A stretch of DNA of 64,000 nucleotides from Noviluteimonas gilva. GTDB lineage: Bacteria; Pseudomonadota; Gammaproteobacteria; Xanthomonadales; Xanthomonadaceae. This document shows positions 16,852 through 24,987 of the stretch, one piece after another. The stretch covers positions 229,860 through 293,859 of the forward strand of contig NZ_WOXT01000003.1 in the NCBI RefSeq assembly GCF_009740395.1. Reading direction: 5' to 3'. Positions within the stretch are counted from its first letter, which is position 1; each line of letters starts with the position of its first letter. The position numbers and the translations under genes were made by a program. Below the pieces are notes generated by a model that saw only the letters and a program-made list of their open reading frames with translations, was not told where the DNA came from and did no database searches.

Positions 16852-18042
16852 TCATCGCAGCGTTCGGAATGTGGCCCGCACTTCGTTCGTGAACAACACC
16901 GGCTGCTCCCACGAAGGAAAGTGACCACCCTTCGGCAGGCGGTTGTAATGCACGAGTCTCGGATACGCCGCCTGCGCCCAACTGCGCGGCGCCTCGAAGA
17001 GCTCGTCGGGAAACACGCTGACGCCGACCGGCAAATCGACGCCCTTCACCGCGAAGAACGGCGTCTTGTTCTCCCAGTAGATGCGTGCCGCGGACAGCGC
17101 GCTGTTCGTCAGCCAGAACAATGTGATCGCATCCAGCACATCGTCGGGCGTGAGTCCTTCCGGCACCCCGTCGATCGAACGCGCGATCATCTCGTAGCTG
17201 CGCGGATACAGATCGATCATGAAGGCCGCCAGGCCCACGGGCGAATCCGCGAGCGCCGTCAGTGATTGCGGCCGGTCGCCCATCATCACCGCGTACGCGA
17301 TGTGCTTGTACGCGAACGCGATCTGATCGCAGGCGCGTTGTTCTTCATCGCTGAGCGCGGTCGTAATCGGATCGCCGCGTGCGAGCGCGCGATCGATCTC
17401 CGGCGGCACCACGCCGCCCATGTTCGTGTGCAGGCCGATGAGGCCGGCGGGCGTCCTCACCGCCATGAGGTCGACCGTGATCGCGCCCCAATCGGTGCCC
17501 GACACGCCGTAGCGCGCGTACCCGAGGCGCTCCATCAACGCGATGTAAGCATCGGCGACACGTTCCGGATTCCAACCGGTGGCCGCGGGCTTGCCGGAGA
17601 AACCGAATCCGGGCATTGATGGAATCACCAGATGGAACGCGTCCGACGCCTCGCCCCCGTGCGCGGTCGGATCCGTCAACGGGCCGACCACTTTCATCCG
17701 TTCGATGATCGAACCGGGCCAACCGTGCGCGAGCAAGAGCGGCAATGCGTCGGCGTGCTTTGAACGCACGTGGAGGAAATGGAAGTCGAGCCCGTCGATC
17801 GTGGCGGTGAAATTCGGCACGGCGTTCAACCGGGCTTCGGTCTTTCGCCAGTCGTACTGCGTGGCCCATCGCTGCGCGAGCTTCTGGATGGTCGCCAGTT
17901 GCGTGCCTTGCGAGGAATCGGCGACGGTCTCGCGATCGGGCCATCGCGTGGCCTCGATGCGCCTGCGCAGGTCCGCCAGGTCGGCGTCGGATGCACTGAA
18001 CCGGAACGGGCGGATCGCGGCGTCGTGTGCTGCGCGCGCCAT
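16852..18042 (-). CDS. Epoxide hydrolase, cytoplasmic paralogue 1
   Basis: 396 residues, alpha/beta hydrolase with the N-terminal epoxide hydrolase (EHN) domain: IRPFRFSASDADLADLRRRI, RWATQYDWRKTEARLNAV. Oxyanion motif HGWPGS, nucleophile Asp in SGTDWGAI, cap-domain sequence up to about residue 320, and catalytic His in RLPKGGHFPSWE. Opens epoxides to diols by an ester intermediate. No signal peptide. It is one of three paralogues within 6 kb (the others at 18177 and 21448) and is divergent from the secreted one across a 134-base gap. It ends 12 bases after the convergent hybrid kinase. Confidence 0.92.
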   Translation of the reverse strand: MARAAHDAAIRPFRFSASDADLADLRRRIEATRWPDRETVADSSQGTQLATIQKLAQRWATQYDWRKTEARLNAVPNFTATIDGLDFHFLHVRSKHADALPLLLAHGWPGSIIERMKVVGPLTDPTAHGGEASDAFHLVIPSMPGFGFSGKPAATGWNPERVADAYIALMERLGYARYGVSGTDWGAITVDLMAVRTPAGLIGLHTNMGGVVPPEIDRALARGDPITTALSDEEQRACDQIAFAYKHIAYAVMMGDRPQSLTALADSPVGLAAFMIDLYPRSYEMIARSIDGVPEGLTPDDVLDAITLFWLTNSALSAARIYWENKTPFFAVKGVDLPVGVSVFPDELFEAPRSWAQAAYPRLVHYNRLPKGGHFPSWEQPVLFTNEVRATFRTLR

Positions 18043-18176
18043 CTCCGCACGCTACCCCGTCGCTGCATCCATCGTCATCACCATGACAGGCGAAGACCAA
18101 GGTCTGATTGCGGTCGTTCGATGCGCGTGTCCACAGTCGCGTTCTTTGCAACGCAACGCCTCCCGGAGATCGGACC

Positions 18177-19460
18177 ATGCATGCCACCAGATCGCTCGCA
18201 GGTTTCGCACTGGCTTGCACGCTGTGCCTGTGCATTCCGGTCGCGGCCGCGCAATCGGCGACGCCAACGCCCGCGACGTCCGACGCCATGACGATTCGCC
18301 CCTTCACTTTCCACGCCTCCGATGAAGCGCTCGCGGATTTGCGCCGGCGCATCGCGGCCACGCGATGGCCCTCGAAGGAACTGGTGCCCGACGGCACGCA
18401 GGGCGTGCAACTCCAGACGATGCGCGCCCTCGCGCAGTACTGGCAGACCGATTACGATTGGCGCAAGGCCGAAGCGCGCCTCAACGCATTGCCGCAGTTC
18501 GTCACGACCATCGATGGGCTCGACATCCATTTCATTCACGTCCGTTCGAAGCACAAGGGCGCGTTGCCCCTGATCCTCACGCACGGTTGGCCGGGGTCGA
18601 TCATCGAAGAATTGAAGATCATCGAACCGCTCACCGACCCCACCGCGCACGGTGGAACGGCGGCCGATGCATTCGACGTCGTGATTCCGTCGCTGCCCGG
18701 TTACGGCTTTTCGGGAAAGCCCACGGAATTGGGTTGGGATCCGATTCGCATCGCGCGCGCCTGGACGGTGTTGATGCAGCGGCTTGGTTACGCGAAGTTC
18801 GTCGCATCGGGCGGCGATTGGGGCGACCCGGTCACCGAACAGATGGCCGTACTCGCGCCTGGCACCGTGATGGCGATCCACTTGAACATGCCCGCCGCCG
18901 TGCCGCCGGACATCGCGCAGGCGCTGCATTCGGGTGCGAAGCCGCCGGCGAATCTGTCGGCCGACGAACGCCGGGCGTGGGACCAACTCGACTTCTTCTT
19001 CCAGAAAGGCCTGGGTTACGCGAACGAAATGCGCTTGCGGCCGCAAACGCTCTACGCGCTCGAAGACTCACCGGTCGGGCTGGCCGCATGGATCCTCGAC
19101 CATGATGCGCGCAGCTACGAGCTCATCGCGCGCGTGTTCGACGGCAAACCCGAAGGGCTGACGCGCGACGACATCCTGGACAACATCACGCTGTATTGGC
19201 TGACGAGCACCGCGGTGTCATCGGCACGCCTGTACTGGGAGAACCGGACCGTGTTCTTCGCGCCGCAGGGCGTGACCGTGCCGGTGGCCGTGAGTGCATT
19301 CCCCGACGAGTTGTACCAGGTGCCGCGAAGCTGGGCCGAACGCGCGTTCCCGAACCTCGTCCACTACAACCGTTTGCCGAAGGGCGGGCATTTCGCCGCA
19401 TGGGAGCAGCCGGAAACATTCACGCAAGAGTTGCGCGCCGCCTTCAAGTCGCTGCGTTAG
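18177..19460 (+). CDS. Epoxide hydrolase, exported paralogue 2
   Basis: 427 residues. Unlike its two neighbours it starts with a signal peptide, MHATRSLAGFALACTLCLCI, ending near VAAAQS (about residue 25). The mature part has the EHN block MTIRPFTFHASDEALADL, HGWPGS, nucleophile Asp in SGGDWGDPV, and His in RLPKGGHFAAWE. Closest in sequence, by eye, to paralogue 3 at 21448 (IDGLDIHFIHVRSKH, IIEPLTDPTAHGGTA). It likely acts in the periplasm on small epoxides. The stop overlaps the convergent regulator stop by four bases. Confidence 0.92.
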   Translation: MHATRSLAGFALACTLCLCIPVAAAQSATPTPATSDAMTIRPFTFHASDEALADLRRRIAATRWPSKELVPDGTQGVQLQTMRALAQYWQTDYDWRKAEARLNALPQFVTTIDGLDIHFIHVRSKHKGALPLILTHGWPGSIIEELKIIEPLTDPTAHGGTAADAFDVVIPSLPGYGFSGKPTELGWDPIRIARAWTVLMQRLGYAKFVASGGDWGDPVTEQMAVLAPGTVMAIHLNMPAAVPPDIAQALHSGAKPPANLSADERRAWDQLDFFFQKGLGYANEMRLRPQTLYALEDSPVGLAAWILDHDARSYELIARVFDGKPEGLTRDDILDNITLYWLTSTAVSSARLYWENRTVFFAPQGVTVPVAVSAFPDELYQVPRSWAERAFPNLVHYNRLPKGGHFAAWEQPETFTQELRAAFKSLR

Positions 19461-20089
19461 TCCGTCGCCTGGCCGCCGGACGCCAGCACGCCCAACACCG
19501 CCACCAGGTTCACCAACTCCGCCAGCGAGTGCGCCTGCATCTTGCGCATCACGCGGCCGCGATGCGCTTTCACCGTGATCTCGCTGATGCCCAGTTCGGC
19601 GGCGACCTGTTTGTTCAACAGCCCGGTCGCGACGCCGCGCAACACCTCGCGTTCGCGCGGCGTCAGCGATGCATAGCGTGCATCGAGGGCGCGCGCGATC
19701 GCGGCGCGTTCGAGCGCGGCCTTGCTGAAAGCGATCGCGTCGCGAATCGCCGGCAACAGCGCTTCTTTCGCGAGGGGCTTGACCAGGAATTCGAACGCGC
19801 CGGCTTTCATCGCGCGCACGCTCGTGGGCACGTCGCCGTGGCTGGTGATGAAGATGATCGGCAGCGAAGGCTGATCGGCCGCGATGTATTCCTGCAGCGT
19901 CAGGCCGTCGATGTCGGGCAGGGTCAACTCGAGCAGGAGGCAACCCGGCACCGTCGCACGTGGATGCGCAAGGAAGTCGCGCGCCGTTGCGAACACTTCC
20001 GCGCGACAGCCGACGGCGCGAATCAATGCCGACAAGGCATCTCGGACCGACGCATCTGCATCGACGACGTGCACGACGGGCTGCGCCAT
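19457..20089 (-). CDS. FixJ/NarL-type response regulator lacking the phospho-Asp
   Basis: 210 residues from ATG 20089. Receiver domain 1-120 and LuxR-type helix-turn-helix (LTPREREVLRGVATGLLNKQ, ISEITVKAHRGRVMRKM). At the position of FixJ Asp54 the sequence reads CLLLELTLPDIDG, so residue 54 is Glu. The acidic pair is also altered: VVDADASVRDA has Asp10-Ala11 where FixJ has Asp-Asp. Thr82 and Lys104 (FLVKPL) are kept. A Glu at this site often mimics the phosphorylated state, so the protein may be constitutively on or controlled another way (inference). No partner kinase is adjacent. It lies between epoxide hydrolase genes, which are candidate targets. The open frame extends about 64 codons upstream but without receiver homology. 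Confidence 0.88.
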   Translation of the reverse strand: MAQPVVHVVDADASVRDALSALIRAVGCRAEVFATARDFLAHPRATVPGCLLLELTLPDIDGLTLQEYIAADQPSLPIIFITSHGDVPTSVRAMKAGAFEFLVKPLAKEALLPAIRDAIAFSKAALERAAIARALDARYASLTPREREVLRGVATGLLNKQVAAELGISEITVKAHRGRVMRKMQAHSLAELVNLVAVLGVLASGGQATD

Positions 20090-20358
20090 CGTGAATGCGC
20101 GCTCGCGCCGACGATCCGGCGCCCTGGCGCGCAGGTCGCGTTCGATCAGGGCGGTCGCATGGAGTGCCGTCGGAAGCGATGCCGGCAATCGGCCGGTTCC
20201 ATCGAACGTCTGTCGCGACATGGACACTCCGTGACGCACGGTAGCGCTTGAGGATGCCCTCAACGGGCGATGCGTGCACATCTATTTTCGTGCCAACCCA
20301 CCGATACCTTCGTGCAATCGACAAGGTGCGCGCGTTATGTTGAGTTGACCGACGTGCC
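20090..20358. other. Divergent intergenic region, regulator / thioredoxin-fold gene
   Basis: 269 bases between two divergent starts. I see no RNA gene, strong palindrome or clear promoter pair here; the leftward frame stays open through most of it, so a longer regulator N-terminus cannot be fully excluded. Confidence 0.4.
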
Positions 20359-21444
20359 ATGAAGTCATTCCGCGCGCTGCTCGCCTCCCTGCTGGCCGGC
20401 GTGGCCGTCGCGCTGACCGGCGCGTATTGCGACGGCAGCGGCCGTACACAGGACGCAGCGTCACCTGCCCTGCCCTCGGTCTTCGAACGCAAGATGCCTC
20501 CGCTCGACGGTGCCACCGGCTGGATCAACTCGCCGCCCCTCACCGTGGGTGCGCTGCGCGGGAAAGTCGTGCTCGTCGATTTCTGGACCTACACCTGCAT
20601 CAACTGGATGCGCACCGCGCCCTGGCTGCGCACGTGGGCGGACAAGTACAAGGACGCGGGCCTGGTCGTCATCGGCGTGCATTCGCCCGAGTTCGCATTC
20701 GAACAGGATCCCGCGCGCGTGAAGCACTTCACCGCCGCGATGGACCTGCGTTATCCGGTCGCGATCGACAGCCGCCATGCGATCTGGCAGGCCTTCGACA
20801 ACCAATACTGGCCAGCGCTCTACATCGTCGACGCGCAGGGCCGCATCCGCCACACCCAATTCGGCGAGACCGATTACGACAAGGCCGAGGCGGTCTTCCG
20901 GCAATTGTTGAAGGACAACGGCGCACAGGATCTGCCGCCGATCACGCCGTCGATCGGGCAAGGCCAGGAAGCGGCCGCGGATTGGACGAACCTCAAGACG
21001 CCGGAAACCTATGCCGGTGCCGCGCGCACGGAACGCTTCGCATCCCCGGGCGGCGTCGTGGGCTTGAAGCGCAACGTCTACACCGCACCGGAGCGGTTGC
21101 ACGAAAACCAATGGGCGCTCATCGGCGACTGGACCATGGAACGCGAGGCGGCGCGTTCGAACGCCGGCAACGCCCGCGTGCAATTCCGCTTCCACGCACG
21201 CGACGTGCATGCGGTGATGGGATCGGCGATGGAAGGCGAAGGTCCCGTGCGCATCCGCGTCACGATCGACGGCAAGCCGCCCGGCGCCGCGCACGGCACG
21301 GACATCGATGCCGACGGCGCGGGCATCGTGTCCGAATTCCGCATGTATCAACTCATCCGCCAATCTCCTCCGATCGAAGACAGGACCGTGGAGATCCTGT
21401 TCTTCGATCGTGGCGTCGAATTGTTCGCCTTTACCTTCGGCTGA
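20359..21444 (+). CDS. Thioredoxin-fold protein with DipZ-like C-terminal domain
   Basis: 361 residues. N-terminal export signal MKSFRALLASLLAGVAVALTG; a Cys at 24 lacks a good lipobox. Redoxin domain about residues 50-190: GKVVLVDFWTYTCINWMRTAPW, VIGVHSPEFAFE, YPVAIDSRHAIWQAF, ALYIVDAQGRI. The active site reads CINW, where CcdA-linked thioredoxins such as DipZ have CINC, so the resolving Cys is missing. The C-terminal half (RNVYTAPERLHENQWALIGDW, FRFHARDVHAVMG) resembles the carbohydrate-binding-like domain of DipZ. A one-Cys site cannot cycle disulfides by the usual route; it may bind partners or act as a peroxidase-like protein. It sits between two epoxide hydrolases. Confidence 0.82.
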   Translation: MKSFRALLASLLAGVAVALTGAYCDGSGRTQDAASPALPSVFERKMPPLDGATGWINSPPLTVGALRGKVVLVDFWTYTCINWMRTAPWLRTWADKYKDAGLVVIGVHSPEFAFEQDPARVKHFTAAMDLRYPVAIDSRHAIWQAFDNQYWPALYIVDAQGRIRHTQFGETDYDKAEAVFRQLLKDNGAQDLPPITPSIGQGQEAAADWTNLKTPETYAGAARTERFASPGGVVGLKRNVYTAPERLHENQWALIGDWTMEREAARSNAGNARVQFRFHARDVHAVMGSAMEGEGPVRIRVTIDGKPPGAAHGTDIDADGAGIVSEFRMYQLIRQSPPIEDRTVEILFFDRGVELFAFTFG

Positions 21445-21447
21445 GCC

Positions 21448-22662
21448 TTACGTCCGCAGCGAGCGCAAGCCCGCGCGCAGTTCTTCCACGAACGCCTTGG
21501 GCTGTTCCCAGGCGGCGAAATGCCCGCCCTTGGGCATGCGGTTGTAATGGATCAGTTTCGGATACGCCTTCTCCGCCCAGCTGCGCGGCACCGGATACAG
21601 CTCATCGGGGAACGAGCTGATCGCGGTCGGTACCTTGACGCCCTTGATGTCGAAGAAGCCGGCCTTGTTCTCCCAGTACAACTTCGCGCCGGAGACGAAG
21701 GTGTTCGTCAGCCAGGTGATGGTGATGTTGTCGAGGATGTCGTCGCGCGTCAGGCCTTCGGTCTTTCCATCGAACACGCGCGCGATCAGCCGATAGCTGC
21801 GTTGATCGTGGTCGAGGAAATACGCGGCCAAACCGATGGGCGAATCCGCCTGCCCGTACATCGTCTGCGGGCGCAGGCCCAACTGGAATCCATAGCCGAT
21901 GCCCTTGGTCCACACGAACTTCAGCCGGTCCCACGCCTCCTGCTCTTCCGCCGTCAGCTTTTCGGCCGGCGTACCGCCGCTGGCGAGTGCGCCGGAAAGC
22001 TCGGGCGTCAAAATGCCGGGCATGTTGGAGTGGATGCCGAGCAATCCCGCCGGCGCTTGCGCACCGAGGTAATCGGTGACGATCGCGCCCCAGTCGCCGC
22101 CCTGCGCCACGTACTTGTCGTAGCCCAGGCGTTTCATCAGCACGTCCCAAGCGATGGCGATGTGCGCCGGATCCCAACCGATCTTGCCCGGCCGCTCGGA
22201 AAAGCCGTAGCCGGGCATCGAGGGAATCACGACGTGGAACGCGTCGTCGGCGGTGCCGCCGTGCGCGGTCGGATCGGTCAGCGGTTCGATGATCTTGAGC
22301 TGCTCGATGATCGAGCCCGGCCAACCGTGCGTGACGATGATCGGCAGCGCGTTCTCGTGTTTCGACTTCACGTGGATGAAGTGGATGTCGAGATCGTCGA
22401 TGTTGGTGATGAATTGCGGCAGCGATTCCAGGCGCGCTTCGATCTTGCGCCAGTCGTAACTCTCCGCCCAATACTTGGCCAGCTGCTGCATCGTGGCCAG
22501 TTGCACGCCCTGCGAGTCGTCGTCGACGCCTTCCTTCTCCGGCCAGCGCGTCGACTTGATGCGGCGCTTCAGTTCGGCCAGGTCGGTATCGGAGGCCTTG
22601 TAATGGAAGGGGCGAATGCCGGTGGGCGAACCGGCACTCGTGGTTTCTGCATGCTGGGCCAT
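21448..22662 (-). CDS. Epoxide hydrolase, cytoplasmic paralogue 3
   Basis: 404 residues. EHN domain block IRPFHYKASDTDLAELKRRI, then YDWRKIEARLESLPQF, HGWPGS, nucleophile Asp in AQGGDWGAIV, and His in RMPKGGHFAAWE. No export signal. Convergent with the thioredoxin-fold gene (three bases apart) and preceded by a 114-base gap that holds a 10-base palindrome GTATGCATAC at 22735-22744. Similarity to paralogues 1 and 2 is strong along the whole length, which points to duplication within the locus. Confidence 0.92.
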   Translation of the reverse strand: MAQHAETTSAGSPTGIRPFHYKASDTDLAELKRRIKSTRWPEKEGVDDDSQGVQLATMQQLAKYWAESYDWRKIEARLESLPQFITNIDDLDIHFIHVKSKHENALPIIVTHGWPGSIIEQLKIIEPLTDPTAHGGTADDAFHVVIPSMPGYGFSERPGKIGWDPAHIAIAWDVLMKRLGYDKYVAQGGDWGAIVTDYLGAQAPAGLLGIHSNMPGILTPELSGALASGGTPAEKLTAEEQEAWDRLKFVWTKGIGYGFQLGLRPQTMYGQADSPIGLAAYFLDHDQRSYRLIARVFDGKTEGLTRDDILDNITITWLTNTFVSGAKLYWENKAGFFDIKGVKVPTAISSFPDELYPVPRSWAEKAYPKLIHYNRMPKGGHFAAWEQPKAFVEELRAGLRSLRT

Positions 22663-22776
22663 CGTGGCGTTTCCTATCGTGGGGAAAGACCACTCATCAC
22701 ACAGCAGATCACGTGCAGCGACGATTGCACGTTGGTATGCATACGAAGGTATCGAGCGGGCGTTGCGGAATGCCGC

Positions 22777-23283
22777 TTACGCCTGCGCGCGCTTGGGCAG
22801 CTTCCAGCCCGGGCGGATCACGTGGCAGGTGTAACCGGTCGGATAGTGCTCCAGGTAATCCTGGTGCTCCGGTTCGGCTTCCCAGAACGGACCGGCCGGC
22901 GACACTTCGGTCACCACCTTGCCGGGCCACAGGCCCGAGGCATCCACGTCGGCGATGGTGTCTTCGGCGACCTGCTTCTGCTGTTCGTCGCGATAGAAGA
23001 TCGCGGAACGGTAGCTGCTGCCGACATCGTTGCCCTGCCGGTTCATCGTGCTCGGATCGTGGATCTGGAAGAAGAATTCCAGGATGTCGCGGTAGCTGGT
23101 CTTTTCGGGATCGAAGGTGATCTCGATCGCCTCGGCATGCGTGCCGTGGTTGCGATAGGTCGCGTTCGGCACGTCGCCGCCGCTGTAGCCCACGCGCGTG
23201 GTCACGATGCCCGGCTGGCGCCGGATCAGGTCCTGCATGCCCCAGAAACAGCCGCCGGCCAGGATCGCGGTATCGGTCGTCAT
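22777..23283 (-). CDS. msrA: Peptide methionine sulfoxide reductase MsrA
   Basis: 168 residues. Reduces methionine-S-sulfoxide. The catalytic motif GGCFWG lies at residues about 10-15, followed by [21 protein letters not shown] broken by family variation, [31 protein letters not shown] and [12 protein letters not shown]. The C-terminal [10 protein letters not shown] supplies a resolving Cys. ATG at 23283 was chosen because the family begins two to ten residues before GGCFWG; the open frame continues far upstream only as non-coding shadow. Confidence 0.96.
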   Translation of the reverse strand: MTTDTAILAGGCFWGMQDLIRRQPGIVTTRVGYSGGDVPNATYRNHGTHAEAIEITFDPEKTSYRDILEFFFQIHDPSTMNRQGNDVGSSYRSAIFYRDEQQKQVAEDTIADVDASGLWPGKVVTEVSPAGPFWEAEPEHQDYLEHYPTGYTCHVIRPGWKLPKRAQA

Positions 23284-23428
23284 GTGTGTTCCTCCTTCAG
23301 GTGCCAGAGAGATGGGGGCGGAGGGGCGGCCGTTCCAGTGGAGGCCGGATGCGGGGCCGGCGGCCGGGGTCACGCGGGCTTGACCCCGGCTGCTTCCAGA
23401 TGAGCCCCTGCCCACCGAGACCACTGCC

Positions 23429-23812
23429 ATGGACCGCTCGCTCCGACTCCGCGCACTGACGATGGTCTGCGCGCTCGCCCTCGCCCTTCCCGCCGCGGCG
23501 GCCGAATCGAACAAGTGGCGCCTGCAGTTCAGCGGCAACGCCAAGACCGATGGCGACATCGAACTCGTGCTTACGCCCGAGGGTGGCGAAGCGGCGCACG
23601 TGGTCGTCGCGATCGCGAAAGGCACGGGCGAAAACCGCGTCGCGAAGCTGGTCTCCGAAGGGATCCGCAAGCAATTCGGCGATGCGATGTACAAGTCGGA
23701 AGTCGACGACGGCGAAGACGTGCTGGTGAAGGCGCGCCGCGGCACGCCGGACTTCCAGGTCGTGATCGAGCGCAACACGACTGGCGTGCGGATCAGTCCT
23801 GAAAAGGAATGA
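23429..23812 (+). CDS. Small exported protein of unknown function
   Basis: 127 residues. A typical signal peptide ([25 protein letters not shown]) is followed by about 100 residues with no family I recognise: alternating beta-rich segments [54 protein letters not shown]. No cysteines after the signal peptide. It is divergent from msrA and ends three bases from the convergent phosphodiesterase. Good codon bias supports that it is real. Confidence 0.75.
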   Translation: MDRSLRLRALTMVCALALALPAAAAESNKWRLQFSGNAKTDGDIELVLTPEGGEAAHVVVAIAKGTGENRVAKLVSEGIRKQFGDAMYKSEVDDGEDVLVKARRGTPDFQVVIERNTTGVRISPEKE

Positions 23813-23815
23813 CGC

Positions 23816-24532
23816 TCAGGCCATCGTCGCCCGCGGATCGTCGGAGAAAAACCCGCACACGTCGAGCGCAAGCAGGCGATCGCGTTCGGCGCGATCGTTG
23901 ACGGTGTACGCGATGATGCGGAAGCCCGCTTCGCGCCATTCGTCGAACACCGATGGCGCCGCGCGTCGATCCAAGCCCGCCCACTGCACGCCGGCCGCGC
24001 GCGCGGCTTCAATGCCTTCGCTGCGCGCGGTGAGGAACATTGCGGGATAGCCCGCGGCGACCGCGGGCAACAGATCGTCGAGTGCGAAGGACTGTACCAA
24101 GGCTTGCGTGCTTGGAATCGATGCGCCGAGCAACGCGTCGACCAAGCCCGCGCCACTCCCCGGCGACTTCGCTTCCGGCACGAAGACCGCCCGTCCACGA
24201 AATTCGGCCAGGACGTCGTCGAACACGGGCGGCGACACCGTCGACGGAAACCCCGCGAACGGACGCACGCGCAATCGCCGGAACGTCGCGACATCGAACT
24301 GCGCGACCGAGCCGTTGCCCAAGGTCGTGCGATCCACCGTCGCATCGTGCATCACCACCAGCGTGCCATCGGCCAGCACGCGCACATCCTGTTCGAGCAC
24401 GCGCAGGCCACTCGCCCATGCGGCGCGGTAGGCCTCCAGCGTGTTTTCCGGTGCGAGCGCCGCGGCGCCGCGATGGGCGATCCAGAGCGGCGCGTGCGGA
24501 CTGGCGGTGTCGAAGGAAGGAAGCGCGTCCAT
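23816..24532 (-). CDS. Glycerophosphodiester phosphodiesterase
   Basis: 238 residues, GDPD TIM barrel. Catalytic and metal residues are seen in [46 protein letters not shown], and VFVPEAKS (the family's EIK/E-K block), with the C-terminal RIIAYTVND and GFFSDDP. It hydrolyses glycerophosphodiesters to glycerol-3-phosphate and an alcohol. No signal peptide, so a cytoplasmic UgpQ-like enzyme. It is followed closely upstream by the HPt-like gene, nine bases away, possibly one transcript. Confidence 0.92.
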   Translation of the reverse strand: MDALPSFDTASPHAPLWIAHRGAAALAPENTLEAYRAAWASGLRVLEQDVRVLADGTLVVMHDATVDRTTLGNGSVAQFDVATFRRLRVRPFAGFPSTVSPPVFDDVLAEFRGRAVFVPEAKSPGSGAGLVDALLGASIPSTQALVQSFALDDLLPAVAAGYPAMFLTARSEGIEAARAAGVQWAGLDRRAAPSVFDEWREAGFRIIAYTVNDRAERDRLLALDVCGFFSDDPRATMA

Positions 24533-24541
24533 CGCGACAGC

Positions 24542-24904
24542 CTAGGCGAACGCTTCCCCCATCGCCACCGAGGCGGCGCGCTCCACCAGGCGCAACAGGC
24601 TGCCGCGTCGCGGCGCATACGACGCGAAGTACAGCGTCTTGAGGCTGAAGCCGAATTGCGCTTCCAACAGCGGCTCCAGGCACGCGGCCGCGTGCCCTTC
24701 ACCGACATGCAAGCAGCCCATCGAGATCCGGTCCGCGCGCCACCGCACTTCGCCCCACTCGCCGCGCGCGGCGGCGTGCTCCATCGCGAGCAGATCGCGC
24801 ACCGTGACCCGGTGGAAGGCGGCGACGATGCGACGCGTGCGCGCCGCGTCGTACTGCAACCAGCGGGACAACTCGGCGAACGCGCCGTCGATGTTTTCAA
24901 CCAT
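24542..24904 (-). CDS. Degenerate HPt-like helical protein
   Basis: 120 residues, mostly helical. The stretch from about 18 to 80 follows the HPt pattern: a helix RTRRIVAAFHRVTVRDLLAM, a turn RGEWGEVRW, then ADRISMGCLHVGEG where active HPt proteins have A-H-x-L-K-G-(4)-G. The phospho-His position (residue 58) is Asp and the Lys is Ser, so phosphotransfer in the standard way is not possible. The assignment rests on pattern only. It could act as a docking protein for a receiver domain. Neighbours are the phosphodiesterase downstream and the TonB receptor terminus on the upstream side. Confidence 0.5.
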   Translation of the reverse strand: MVENIDGAFAELSRWLQYDAARTRRIVAAFHRVTVRDLLAMEHAAARGEWGEVRWRADRISMGCLHVGEGHAAACLEPLLEAQFGFSLKTLYFASYAPRRGSLLRLVERAASVAMGEAFA

Positions 24905-24987
24905 GCGCCGACGTTACGCACGGATCGCCATGCAACGGAAGAGGATCATCTCCCACTTCCGCGCATGACCGATCCCGCGGGCGGACG

